NCBI RefSeq assembly: GCF_036324505.1 | Contig: NC_086352.1 | Span: 13,290,501 to 13,354,500, forward strand | Reading direction: 5' to 3' | Source of the DNA: Eleginops maclovinus | Taxonomy: Eukaryota > Chordata > Actinopteri > Perciformes > Eleginopidae | Length of the DNA: 64,000 nt | Notes under the pieces: model-generated | Seen by the model: the letters and a program-made list of their open reading frames with translations, nothing else | Told to the model about the DNA's origin: nothing | The model's database searches: none | Position numbers and translations under genes: made by a program | Part shown: in pieces, positions 1 through 21,700 of the stretch | Layout: each line of letters begins with the position of its first letter | Numbering within the stretch: position 1 is the stretch's first letter

Positions 1-8543
<8,543 letters not shown>

Positions 8544-8848
8544 ACAATGATAGATTAAAGAGAGATGAACTGGAATGAGGAACCTCTCTTTAAAGCAGCA
8601 ACAACAAAAATAAACATCACAACCGCATGCTATGCATCTTATACCTCTCTGTTTTATGGTCATCCACTTATGTCTTTTCTTACTTGTTTGTAGGCAGGGT
8701 CTTTTCTTCCACATTTTATGTGACGGTAATCACGTTTTCTACCTGAAACTCCATACTTCCTGTCAGACCTGGAGTCAAAACAAACACATTATGGTTAAAA
8801 TGTTTGGAATGAAAAAGTGACTTTAATACTATCTGTGTGCTGACTCTC

Positions 8849-8854
8849 AATAAA
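8849..8854 (+). terminator. Proximal polyadenylation signal of smyd2
   Basis: Canonical AATAAA about 305 bp downstream of the smyd2 stop codon. Use of this site is inferred. Confidence 0.55.
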
Positions 8855-10717
8855 TCCATTCAACATGACAAATTAACAACTCAAAACTGCCTTTTAAAGC
8901 TGTCTTTTCGAGAAAGCAACCCTTTCATTTGATCGCCACATAAACTAAATGTTCTGCCTGTGTACAGTCGACCCATCAACCCACGTGTTTTTCATCATTT
9001 ATGTCTTTGTCAGTCGTTTCAGATGCACAGTTGTCCTCCAGAGAAATTGTTTAATGATTTGGACTTCTGTACAAGCTGGTAGTTGTTATACAGGGCATTA
9101 CTTCTGATACCCAGCCAATGCATTTTATTCCATCAAACAGATTTGCTGGCTTCATGTGTTCTTGTTTAAAATGTGATGAAATGATGACTGACCATGCATC
9201 AGATACTCTGTAGCAACGGAGAAGAGAATGCAAAGAACTTTTCCTAAATGAATAACAAGTGGTATGTTTGGCTTGTCTTATAGTATGTTTTGCTTGTTTT
9301 TAAAGAAGCAGAAAAGGTGTTGCATGTTTATGTACTTTTTTTTTCATATAAGCCTTGTTGACCAAAGGAGCCATGGGTTTAACTGAAAGGAACAGGCTAT
9401 AATTCTCTATTCACAGTGTATCCTTAAATATGGGTACTGATCTGAGACCATGCTGCTTCTTAAATCCCAGTGAAGACATTTGAACCATTACCTGACCAAT
9501 GATCCTGGGTCAAGGCCCCGTTGCTCTCAGGAAAAAAGGAACAACACGGTAGCTTTTGTTGCCTTTTGTCTATAAATGCATTATTGTACCTTTTTTTTCT
9601 TTTAAGCAGCATGAATACTGATTTTCATTACTTTGGGAATGAAATTGCTTGAGCAGCTGAGGGCAGATTATTAACACGCTGTATTACCTTTTAGACACGG
9701 GATAATTTCAGAGATATCATCCTCACAACACACTTTGAATTTAGTATTTAACATAATAAACAATTTATTTAAAAATAAAATGTATCTCCCCCTTTATCTC
9801 TGCATCAGTGTGGTCACATCTTGTCGACAACCATGTGTGTCAGAGATTCCCAAAGTGTTTCTTGTGTTTAATGGTTTTCAAAGAACCCTGACATCATTAG
9901 AAAAAAGGAGGAGCAGTTGCATGTTGTAAAACTCGATATCTCTCTTATGAGTGAGCATGCAGTGTGTGATGGTGTCTTTCAAAAGTTTGAAGTTGAGGCA
10001 ATGCCAAGGTCATCACCTAGGCCTTATGTTAGGGTTCTAGTTGCATTAAACATTTTTACAAATTCTTTGACAAAATGACATGTAAGCACGTTTAGTTATT
10101 TTTGTCTTTATTTCTGTTCATGGACAGTTCTCCTTTTTGCTGTCTTCACATCATGCACCACCAGAGAAACTACAGTCATATATCTAATTCCTTTATTCTT
10201 TTTAATACCTGTAGCTTCTCCCTCTTGCTTACTTTTTACTATGGACGCAGCCTTATGCAAGTGCTACTGAGGGTTAGTAATAGCCCATTATTATCATATT
10301 TGTAGCAACCTCTCCATAGGTGACTCTTTTTGTCATTTGCAAAGATGCATCTAGAAGGGGCCTGCCTTTTGCATACTGTATGTCATTCAATAGGTCTGTT
10401 CTAATGTTTGTTTTATAAATGAAAATCCCAATGAAAAGGGGTTTGAAGTCTGCACAAACCATACAATATCCAAACCCTCAGTTTTTTGAGATGTTGGCAC
10501 TTCATTTTATTGGTGGCCAGACAGCAAGAACATGCATATGATTGGTTTTCTGTCATGAAGAAAAAATACATGCTCATGCAGGACAAAGAAATAAAACAAG
10601 AAACAGACAAAAGGCTTTTCTGCATTTCTGTGATGACTTGTTACTTTATGAGGCATGAATGTTCTGTATAACTAATTCTGAACCTCTGATTCTTTCTGTA
10701 TTGTCTCACTGAAATGC

Positions 10718-10723
10718 AATAAA
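10718..10723 (+). terminator. Distal polyadenylation signal of smyd2
   Basis: Canonical AATAAA followed within 20-30 bp by GT/T-rich sequence (tggcactttgacattt), the usual downstream-element pattern. It lies about 450 bp before the cenpf promoter block. Confidence 0.55.
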
Positions 10724-11062
10724 GTGCAGTATGGCACTTTGACATTTATACCTCTTTATTTCTGTTTGCCTTTATTTAACCAGAAAGTCTCTAAAATACA
10801 TTATCCGTTTTATAAAAGAGAGTTGCACAAAATGTAACTGTCCTGAACGACCACTCTGTATCAAATCAGAATTTTCTCATTTTGATCAAGTCCTTTATGT
10901 ACAGTCAATTTAATCTATGTACATCCGACCCTGCCCATACCAATTGATGTAATTAAAAATAATCTGAGACAGAATAACTTCAGTTAACTGTTACAGTGTT
11001 TATTGACTGTTTAGTGCCTACTGTATCAATACACCAGGCAGAGCGTATTCGTTGGTCAGCTG

Positions 11063-11170
11063 TGAATAATGTACAGCTCCGGAAAAAATTAAGAAACCAC
11101 TCCAAATTGTTCTTAAATATTTATCTCCTGATATTTTATAATCAGAGAATATATAATTAGTAAAAAAAAA
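11063..11170. repeat. Dispersed fish repeat fragment
   Basis: The stretch 'cggaaaaaattaagaaacca' at about 11078 matches a motif I remember as dispersed in many teleost genomes (family name not certain). Only one end is recognisable. It sits directly upstream of the cenpf promoter. Confidence 0.4.
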
Positions 11171-11175
11171 TTATA

Positions 11176-11343
11176 ACGTCACAACACACAGTGGACTAAC
11201 GAAATTTAACCAATCTTGTTGAGTGTAGGAATTACGTCACCAAAACTGTCCAATGGGCATGAAATATTGTATGACAGACGTCACATGAACTACCCAATGA
11301 GCATAGAGCTGAGTGAATTGCGGTTTCCTCCGGTGAGTTTGAA
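11176..11343 (+). promoter_or_regulatory. cenpf: cenpf promoter: three CCAAT boxes, three ACGTCAC elements, CHR
   Basis: CCAAT boxes lie at 11210-11214, 11250-11254 and 11294-11298, spaced 40 and 44 bp. ACGTCAC (CRE/ATF-like) elements lie at 11176-11182, 11234-11240 and 11278-11284; the last two each end exactly 10 bp before a CCAAT. A TTTGAA element (CHR consensus) lies at 11338-11343. Several NF-Y boxes followed by a CHR is the known architecture of G2/M genes controlled by the DREAM and MuvB-B-MYB complexes, which fits CENPF expression. The transcription start is inferred just downstream. Confidence 0.75.
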
Positions 11344-12717
11344 TGTTCCAAAGAGACCAACCCAAACAGTCTCTGTGAGATAAAGAAGCAACGCGCCCAA
11401 AGTAAGTGTGCATCTTGCTTTAATTTTAACTATAGTAGCGATTCGTTTTATCCACAAGTTTACGTCAACACATGTTTCATCTCGTTTCAAATAAACATGT
11501 TTCAGCCGTTAAATTGTCGAGCTTAGTTTCAAATCAAAATCAACGTTTGCTCAAACAATGTTCAACCAAGCTAACGTTAACGCCAGATTAAGACAAACAT
11601 AAACAGACTTTGCTTACGTTAACCTTTCTTTATATATTAAGGGTAAGTGCAGTAGCTAATATTTCAGACGTGTGTCTATCCAGTGTTTAGTTAATACCAT
11701 TGCAACTTGACCGTCCGTTACGTTTGCACGGTTAACTGTAACGTTTAGTTAGCTAACGCTAGCTAATTGATAAATGCTAACTCCACGATGCCAACACCTT
11801 TGTAAAATGTGGCTGTCTGGGTATAACCGATGTATTAAACTATCTGAAAGTAATATTAAACTCCAGCGAACGATGCCCTCGAAGTTTACGTCAACTTAGC
11901 CTAAGTGTTTGTTGAGATGTCATGCATCAACGCATACCTGGCAAGCTATTGTTATTGTCGTGTTGGTTACCATTATGTACCTGACGAGATTGTTGGAAAG
12001 TCACTAAGTCAATGTACTTAAGTATTGTACTTTATTGACACATTTGTAGTTTACTTTAGTATTTCCATTTAATGCTACATTATAATTCTACTCAACTACA
12101 TTTTAGAGGCAACTACTGTACTTTTTACTCCACTACATTTTATTTTAACACTCATAATTACTAGCTACTTAGTACACATAAAAGACATGGTATATTGATA
12201 TGGTATAATGCATTGCTGTACTACTTATATACGCTGGTATGAAAAACTAGAACACTAAAAGGCTCTTGCATGTACAAAACGGAAAATAGATAACCATAAT
12301 AATAATAAAACGTTGTGAAAAGTTCCATTCTGCATAATGAGTATTTTAACTTTCAATACTTTAAGTACATTTGGCAGATGTCTTTTGTTTCATTCTGAAA
12401 TGTGTCAGAATGCATGCTTTTACTTTTTGTATTTTAAGTACATTTTGAAGCTAATACTTTGTATTTTACTAAGTAACATTTTGAACTGCCTAGCAATTAC
12501 TTAAGTTTTGCACACAGGACCTGTTTTACATTTGAACTATCCCTGTTCATTGTTGTGTAAGCACAAAAAAACATTTGTTGTCTTCATCTTGTAATGCATA
12601 CAGAATTTAGCAGCCTTATGTTACTTATTGGTCATATCAGTGTCATTAATGAGTTGCAGATCAGTATTGCTTTCCCCTTTCAAATAAGTCCATGTCTGTT
12701 AATCCAGGTTTTAAACC
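11344..12717 (+). other. cenpf: cenpf non-coding first exon and first intron
   Basis: A likely 5' UTR exon ends at 11401 with the strong donor AAA|GTAAGTG. The matching acceptor is AATCCAG at about 12707, ten bases before the ATG. The intron between (about 1.3 kb) holds the repeat described separately and nothing else I can identify. Confidence 0.6.
12000..12510. repeat. Dispersed fish repeat, 'tactttttactccactacat' family
   Basis: The core around 12119 (actttttactccactacatt) and the flanking 'acttaagta' and 'aagtacattttgaa' segments at 12014, 12362 and 12436 match a high-copy, AT-rich element common in teleost introns. It resembles a non-autonomous DNA transposon; the superfamily is not resolved. 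It lies in cenpf intron 1. Confidence 0.5.
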
Positions 12718-15700
12718 ATGAGCTGGGTGGTGGAGGAGTGGAAGGATGGACTTCCAGGGAAAGCCCTGCAGAAGATCCAGGAGATGGAATCGCAGCTAGA
12801 CAAACTGAAGAAGGACAGGAACCAGAAACAGTTTCAGCTGGACTCCTTAGAGGCTGCCCTGCAAAAACAGAAACAAAAAGTAAGTATTCAAGAGGAATGC
12901 ATTATAAATAGTTCTTCGGAATAGGTGTACATAACTTAAACTTTTCTAACCCTTACATGAATTACTGGTGCATTGTCCTTACGAGAGTGGATACCCAATA
13001 TTCCCACATGTCCAAAAAGAAAGATTGTTTATTAATTATCTATGTTTGTCTTTCTCCAGGCGGACGGTGAACGTTCTGAGACTTCTGCTTTGAAAAGAGA
13101 GAACCAATGTTTGGTAGAGTCTTGTGACTCTCTGGAGAAAGCTCGTCAAAAGGTCGTCCATGACCTCGGAGTCAAAGAGCAGCAGGTCAGTTACTGATGA
13201 GAGAAAGAACGGAAGTATCCACTGCGGGTTATAACTTTTTAATTTGAATTTAGATAGATATTTTTTAAATCAGCTGTATTGAACAAAACAAACAAATGAC
13301 TTTTTCCCGAAACCTAGGTGAACTACCTGGACGGTCAGCTGAACGCTTGCAGGAAGACCATAGAGCGACTGGAGCAGGAGCTTAAGAAGTGAGTGAGGAC
13401 AAATAAACAATGTTGCTCCTGAGACCTGTTCCACTGTAAAGTACGGATTAATTCATGCTTAACATAATAAGGTGTACCCTGTTTGATCCCGACTTATGAA
13501 TGACTAATTACTCATGCTTTGTTGTTTTTCCTTCTGCTCAGGTACAAAAATGAACTGGACCGTTCGCAGCCTACTGGCTCTTCCACCTTGTCCTCCTCTT
13601 CTGATCTTCAGCCCTACACTACTCCACAGAAGAGTTTCCCTACCCCAGTTTCTGCCGCAGCCTACAGACAGCAGGGTATTTTATTTTGTTATCATATGTC
13701 TCAATGTTTGTGCTAGTTATTCATTAATTCAAGTCCTTTTGGTTTTTGCTCATCAAAATTATTTGATATCAAGTTGTATAGTTTCCTCTCAGATCGATTT
13801 TTAATATAATTGTTAGTGATATTGCTTCCTCTCATCTACTTGTTTTTTAAGCCAAGATATGTATCTTACTGACAAGTTTTTTTCAGTTTCCCCTAACATA
13901 ATGTTTTTCTTGTGTTGTATAGATAACAGAGTAGATGAGCTTCAAGAGAAATACTGCCAGGAAGTAGAAGAAAGAAAAAGGCTGGAAACTGAACTCAAAG
14001 TGCTGCAGGTCAAAGTGAGTACATCACCTATATTTATTATGTGGGTTTGTTTTTTTGTAGACCTTGATGTTAACTTATCTCTTCTCTTCTAGATGTTGAA
14101 CCAATCCTCAGTCAGTGTGAGCCACAAGGACATAGCTGCCCGCCAAGCTGGATCTTCCATTTTCCCATGGCAACAGGATCAGACCCACAGCCGACAGTCC
14201 CAGGGTGCAATGGAAACGCCTCTGAAGAGGCGGGGAGCCTCCCTTTGGGATGCCCATGAGGAGACCCCCATTAAAACCAGCCAGAGGATGAGCTCTACCA
14301 GAGCAGTGCAGAGTCCCTGTGGATCCTCCCAACAGATGGAGCAGCTGAAGACACTCAACCAAGGTAGACTGTTTATGCTTGTTTGATTTGGAATTAATAT
14401 ATTTTAAAGTGTTGGTGGTATCCTTTTATTTTGCACATGTACAACCTCTGAAAGATGTGTTTGGATACTTTTGACTTAAATATCCCTATTATGTCCTGCA
14501 GCAACATTTACAGTTTTACTTTTTCCTCCTCAGAGTTGCGTGGCCGTGTGTCAGAGCTGGAGAGGAATCTGTCCGCTCAGGAGAAGGATATTCGTAGCCA
14601 AGCCTCCAAGCTGCAGGAACTTCAAACTCAACTGAACCAGGCCCGCAAAGAGCTGAATGACCGAGACCGAGACCTGGCCAAGACCAGCCACGAGCTGAGT
14701 CAGGCAACAGACAGACACCAGCAGGTTGTAGCCAAGGTAGGATTTTATGATTGGTTCATGGTAACTCTATTAATATGGGATGTATTGCTTATGTTCATTT
14801 TCTGATCGATACACTTGTTTAAGGGACGCAAGCCTGGGAAAATCGGAAGAAAACATTTGAATGACTGACAACAATTCTGCCTTTTATTCCTTAGTGTACT
14901 GCAGTCGAACAGAAGCTGAAACAAGTCTCGGAGGAGATGAGCTGTCAGAGGCACAACGCTGAGAGCAGCAAACGAGCCCTGGAGCAGAAACTCAAGGACC
15001 AAGAGAGAGACAGTCAAAAGGTGCATCAACCTGGAGCCAGAAAACCATTAGACTTTCTGTGTTTTAAGGATTAACAAATATTGTCTTTTCTATTTTCAAA
15101 ACTTTAATCAACAACATTCTTGTCTTTTCTGTGTAGGAGCTAGCTCAGCTGCAGAATTCTCACCAGGCTTTGGACCAGCAGCTGAACCAGACCAGAACCA
15201 AGCTAACACAAGAGATCCAACAGTCTAAAAAAGAACACAACGTCCTGCAGGCTGACCAGGAGAAGGTAACTTTGCAACATCTTTTCCTTATTCCTCTGTT
15301 AATCGTTCTTTCTTCACAGAGCCAACACTGAACCATTTGAGGATGGGACATGGTTGTGTTATTATTTATTTGCCGTTATGTTTCACAGCTAATATTACTG
15401 GGTACCAAAATGATACTTTTAATGACATCATACTTAGACACAACTTTGTTTAATGACTTGGAGGATGGCATCTTTAGTTCTGTCTCACCGCCTCCCTCCT
15501 ATACTTTCCTGTATGTAGGTATTGCCAACTGTTGGCAACGCAGAAAACGCTGACTTTGATTTTGCAGATCACATTTTTCTCAAATATGAGCATGTAATTT
15601 CCAGCTGTTTGCATCAGCTGCTGTCAATGGTTTGAGAGCGTTTGTATGAGACCTATGTATTACACTTCTCAGACTTTCTGCCCTTGTGTGAAATTGTTCC

Positions 15701-18700
15701 TTCTCATTTTAACTGTTCTTACCTTCTTCTGCAGTTGTCCTTTCAAAAGAGTCAGATGGAGAGAGAGGTGGAGGAGCACAAACAGAAACTGCTGAGGTCA
15801 GAGCAGAGCCTCCAGGTCAGTCAGACCAAAGAGCAGGAACTCCGCAAGAAAATGGAGGTGGGTTGCTTTTAATAGATTATCCTCTTCATGTAATTCTACA
15901 CTGACAACCAACCTCCAAATATTTCTGGCCAACTGAAGACAACATGATATTTTATCCTAATTTGTTGATCACATGTTAAGGTTTCGGTATGCAGTATTAA
16001 TTTCAACGCTATTGCCAGGAGTTCCTTTTGCCACATTTTTGTCCTCACGGTCTCCATGTCTTTCCCTAACTCATGTTCTCTCCAAATTTCAATTCCAGGA
16101 GCTGCAGAGAGAGAAGAACAGTGTGACTGTTCAGTTGGATCAGAGCAGCAGGCGTCTTAATCAGCTGGAGGAGGAGAAGAAGAGTGCAGATCAGAGCTTT
16201 AAACGCACCCAGGGTTTACTAGATGACCTCAAAGGTAAGTCACTTATAGAAATGGCAGTAGCAGAAGTTATTAAAGAGAATTATCTCATGTTTTTAACTT
16301 GTTTGGGCTTTTTGTTCTCAAGTGAAATCTGAAGGGCAGGCTGACGAGCTGAAGAGACTTCAGACTAAACTGGAGCAGCAGACTCAGACTTCAGCTCGAG
16401 ATCTGGAACATTTGAAAAAGACCCTTTCTGATGCAGAGACCAAACATGACAGGTGCGTGTAGATTTAGTGAAAGCAAGAACAAAATTCAGTGCTACATTG
16501 TAAAAGACAATCACAAATACTTTACTATGATATTTAACATGCTTTACAATTTTGGATGTATTTATCAATGTAGATCTCAGAGTGAACTGCAGAAACAGAA
16601 GCAAGAGACGGAGATCCTGACCAACAAGTTGACCGTTTTGGAGAAGGAGAGCCAGGAGCTAAAATCCAATCTCACTGCGAGTCAGGAGGAGAGTAAAGAA
16701 CTGAAACAAGAACATCAAGTTCTGCTGGAGTGGAAGAAAGAAAAGGAGACCTTGGTTAATGAAACCGAGGCTGTGCAAAAAGTCCTTAATGACAAGATTG
16801 AAAACTTGGAGAAGAGCATCAACTCGCTGAATGAGGCTAATGATCAAGTTAAGGTATGGTTTTCTAATTAATTCATTTAAAGTATGAGTTAGGACAGATA
16901 AAATACACAGTTTATATTCATCGATAAGAACATGTTTTTTAGCTGTGTATTATTTAAGTAACATCTTGAAAGTCCATTCAATGTGAACATTTTCATTCTG
17001 TCATCTAGTGCATCCTAGGATGTGTTGTTGTCCATTTATTTGCCATTAATTTCCTTTTGAGAATTTGTGGGCTGATACATTTTCTCCTCGCTATTGTAGA
17101 AGCAGCTCACGTGTGTCGAGGGAGACAAGGCCAGTCTGTCTGCTCACATCGATTCCCTGAAGGGAGAACTTCTGAACAAGAGCACCGAGTTCGAAGAGAG
17201 GGAGCATCAGTACAACCAGCTCCAGTCTCAATTCTCAGAGTCCGGACAGAAGCACGCCAAAGACCTGGAGAATGTGGCTGTGCAAGTGGCTCAGCTTGAA
17301 GCACAGGTGATTCATTATATTGCTGTTATTTGTATTTGTACAATTAATAGTACATTTTGAAATGTTGAATGTGTTAATTGGAAAACAAGATGTACCTCCT
17401 TTCCGTATGTATTAGGATCATACAAAAATTCCCTCTGCGTTTATGAAACTTTTTTTAAAGATTCTGATCATTTTAACAGCTCAGGATACCCAGTACCACT
17501 ATTGGAAGCTGGCTGTTCCTAAAGCAATAGAATAAACAGCCATTAATTAAATGTATTCCTTGTTTTTACTCAAGCTAACTCTGTTATCGGCACAGATCAA
17601 AGCTCTGGAGTTGCGGTTGCAAAGGGAGACGAGTCGAGCAGAGCAGGCTGAGAAGACGATCACAGAGCTGCAGGAGGAGCACCAGGCCGCCTGTGACCTT
17701 GCTGGCTCCAAAGATCAGCTGGTGGAGTTAGGCCAATCAGAGATCAGCCAGCTGAAAGAGAGCCTTGCTCGCACCTCTGCACAGCAAGAGGAGCACGCTG
17801 CCAGGTGGGAGTTAATTTGTGGTTAAATTATTATGTTGAATGAATTCTTTCTAACAAAACAGCCCTTAAATTAATCTTTGACAAACTTCACAAATAAGTT
17901 TTTGCTGAAACTGCATCACATGATGAAGAGTACATTTGATTTAGCCACTATAAAATACGTTTCTATATCCTATGATAGAAGTATAACCTCATTGGTTCCT
18001 TAGGTAAATAATAATTATGTTTTGCTTTATTTTGGTGTCTTATCCCCACCAGGTTGCAAGAGGAGAAGGCGGCCCTCCTGAAGCAGTGTGAGGAGAGTGT
18101 TTCAGCGAAGGCGGAAGAGATTGAGCAGCTCAAGCTGCAGCTGGAAGAAGTTCGGCAAGAGCTGCTGCTCACCAAAAGCCAGGTCTGTTTAACTGGACTG
18201 CCATAGAAAGTATTTATAACAGATTACTTTATTTACACTTTCTGTATTTTGTCTTTGAATACATTATGTATGAGTATGTTTGTTACTGTACATACTTTTG
18301 TACATGATACTATATCTTGCTCTAGAAGAAGAGTATGTTGACAGAATGTTTCTAATTTAAGTGGCAGATCAAATTTGGTAGGCTAATTTTTCCTTACTTT
18401 TGTCCTTTTTTTCCCCTTACTTTTGTCCTTGTGTTTCAGGTCAGTTCAACGGATCATTTGCTAAAGATCCAGGAGCAACTGGGAGCTGAGCTTCAGAAAC
18501 AAATCAAGACGGTGTCTGATAAAGAAGAGGAACACAAAAAGATGCTTGAGAAGAAAGCAGAAGAGCTCAAACAATTAGCGGAGGAGCTGAATGATCTGCA
18601 GAGCCACGCAGAAGAGAAGGAGAAGCAGCTCGGAGAGGCTGAAGCTCAGATTTTGTCTCTGGAGAAACAAGCGACTGAGCTAGAAAAGGCAGTTCAAGAG

Positions 18701-21700
18701 ACGAAGAAAGAGGCTGAGGTAAAATAGTCCACAAAAATATTATGGTTTGTTAGTTCTTCATATGTTTTCATGCTGTATATACCATGATCTGTGATCCCTA
18801 CACATAATAATTCAATCTATTTCTTATGAAGAACCTCCAGCAGGGTCATACTGAGAAGATCACCAGCCTTTTGGAGCAGATATCTTCCTTAGAAGAGGAG
18901 CTTACTGCAAGCAAAGATGAAGCAGAGAAGCTTCATGCCTTGAAGAATGAACTGGAAGTGGTCAACCAGTCCCATGCTGATCTTAAGAAGCATCTAGAAG
19001 CTCTTGAGACGAGTCACTCCTCTACTGTTCAAATAAATTCCAACTTGGAGAACACCCTGAACGAGAAACTCAATCTGATCTGTAATTTAGAAAACGAAAA
19101 TAAAGAGCTCAAGGACAAGGCAAGCAAAGAGTCCGAGAATCAGGCTTTAGAGGTTGAGAATTTCCTCAACAAAGAGAAGATCCTCAAAGAGAAACTTGAG
19201 GCTGCTAGGAAAACAGTTAATGATGCAAAGACTGAATCAAGTACTCGACGGGGAGAGATCAAGAGCATGAAGACGACTCTGTCTGCTGCTTCACGCGGCT
19301 TAGAAGAGAGAGACAATGAGCTAAAGAGTCTGAAAGAGAAGCTGAATAAAGCTGAGGCAGAGCAGACTAGGACATCTGATCTCCTGAAGGAGAAGATGGT
19401 TGCCATGAACAAAATCAAGGTTTGTTGCTGACGAATTTTGGCGCTACCGTTACCTTGGAGTGTCTTAACAAATGGTTAAGTGTTATAAGTATGTTTTCAC
19501 AAAGTGCTTGTGTAATTTTTCACATCAAGGTTCAGCTGGAGATGCTGCAAATGGACCTGGAGGACAACGAGACAGTCAGGAACTCTTTTGAAAGTCGGGT
19601 TGAGGAGCTGAGGGGAACGATAGAGTCGCTGGAGGCTCAGCTGACTCACAACCAGACCCAGATGACTGACATGGAGACTAGACTGGAAGACAGCCAAGCC
19701 CAGGTAGAGTCTTACACTACAGTCTGGGAAAATCATTTTGTGCCACAGATTGTAGACTTAGTGTGGAGATAACCTTTCATCATTTGGAGCTCAATAACTC
19801 ATTTCTCATGTCTCATATCGGCTTGATTTGTTGAATTGTCTAAACTTCAGGTAGCAAATTGGCATCATCTTTGCCAGCTCCTGATTATCTGTGGGCAAGA
19901 AAATATACCTAATATGATTCAATCTAAACACATTTGTAGGTCTCTGTCTTGGAAACCCGGTTAGAGGAGGTACAATCCCAGAACTCGATACTGGAGACAC
20001 AGTTTGTCACAGCTAGGGACGAGCTGATGGAGAGGAGCTATGAAATTACTCGTCTGGAAGAGGACGTTGCCCATCAGAAACAGCTGGAGGAGACTGTTGC
20101 TAATTTAGAATCTAAGCTCTGTCACGCCACAGAGGAAAATGTCAAGTTGGAGACAACTCTCAGACAGGTAAAAGAAGACAATGACAACCATCTTAACCAG
20201 TTACAACAGGAGAAACACAGCCTTGAAGCTTCTTTGAAATGGTTAACAGATGACAAAGGAAATATTGAAACTGAAATGATTCAAGTAAATACAGAGAAGA
20301 AACACCTGGAGACCAGTTTGGATGAGCTTTACGAGAAGAACAAACAACTGCAGAACGAAATTCAGCAGTTAGCTGAAGAAAATCAGAAGGTCAATCAACT
20401 CACCGCTGAGAAACAAGCTGCTGAATCAGCTCTGAGACGGGTCCACGAGGAGAAGGCCCAATTTGATGTTACCCTCACTCTAATAAATGAGGAGAAAATC
20501 CAACTCGAGGCTCAACTTAATAAGCTAGCCTCTGACAACAGTAACTCCGTCACTAAATTTAATCAAGTAGTTGAGGAAAAGCTTCAGCTAGAAGACAATT
20601 ATAATCAGCTGACTAAGGAGAAAATCAAGCTACAATCTAGTGTGGATCAAGTAACCGAGGAGAAGCTGCTGTTACAAGAATGCATCGAGAGGCGGGAAGA
20701 AGAGGTGGCTTCACTTACAGAGCAGCTCGAGAGGATGGGCAAGGTGACTGAGGAGGAGAGCAGAGAGAGGTACGGTATAACTCACTAAAGTTACATTATA
20801 CGATCGAAACAGATATTTCTTCGACTACAAATTGCTTGTCATTTTTCGGGGGTTAACAAACCCTTTATTGAAAAGTCTGCGGGACAGTTATATAATACAG
20901 AGGGTGTCGCTGCTCAATGTCTTTTAAATTCTGTACATTAAATCAAGTTTAGAACCTTTCCTTTTTATATGAATGTGTGTTCACTTCCACAATTTTTCTG
21001 AAACCCATGTATCAAAGGAACCAGCGGTTTGAGGCGGAGCAGGCTGAGCTGCATCACAAGTTGGCAAGCTTACAGACTGAGCTGACTGTGTTCAAACTGC
21101 AGTACGACTCACTGCTGGAGCAGGTGGGCCAGCAACACGGCCTTATACAGCAGCTGAGCGAATCACAAGGAAGCCAGAACCCAGGAGAAGAACTCATCCA
21201 CATGGAGAACGAGGAGACGTTGAGTATTGTTGGTGAGTGTAAACCAAAACGGCTGCTGCTTTTAATTTGAAAAAGCATTTTTAAATGTACGTTATAATTA
21301 TCTGTTTTTCCCCCCCCTCGGAAGCAGCAGGACAGATTGATGTAGAGCCGACACTTATGAACGCCAGTCTTGAGTCCCTTCCAGTAAATGAACAGTTGAG
21401 CCCTGTGGCGTCTGAACTGGAGGAACTTTCCCACCATTCTGACAAGGACTTCAGGTACAATGCGTTTTATAAAAACACAAACAAACCTCATTATCCTGTT
21501 GTGATCAATAAATCTAATCTCTTTCATCCTGGCAGTGAGACAGAGCTGGTGTTCAAGGAGGACATCAGTGAGCAAGAGATGATCCAGGAGACGCTGGACG
21601 AGGAGAGGGAGGCATGTGTAGCCGATGTTGAGGAGACTAGCTGTAATGAGGAGCAGCAACAGGTAGACAATAAATACAAAGCCTGTTCGATTTTCAGTAA

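Larger units (their letters stand above)
8544..10740 (+). other. smyd2 3' UTR and downstream sequence
   Basis: Non-coding AT-rich sequence after the smyd2 stop codon. It contains two canonical AATAAA signals (8849-8854 and 10718-10723), suggesting short and long 3' UTR forms. I see no convincing ORF with splice signals and no clear repeat here. Confidence 0.6.

Noticed and set aside
21054..21659. Minus-strand open frame of 201 codons
   Set aside because: It overlaps three cenpf exons and their introns antisense and has no splice signals or recognisable family.
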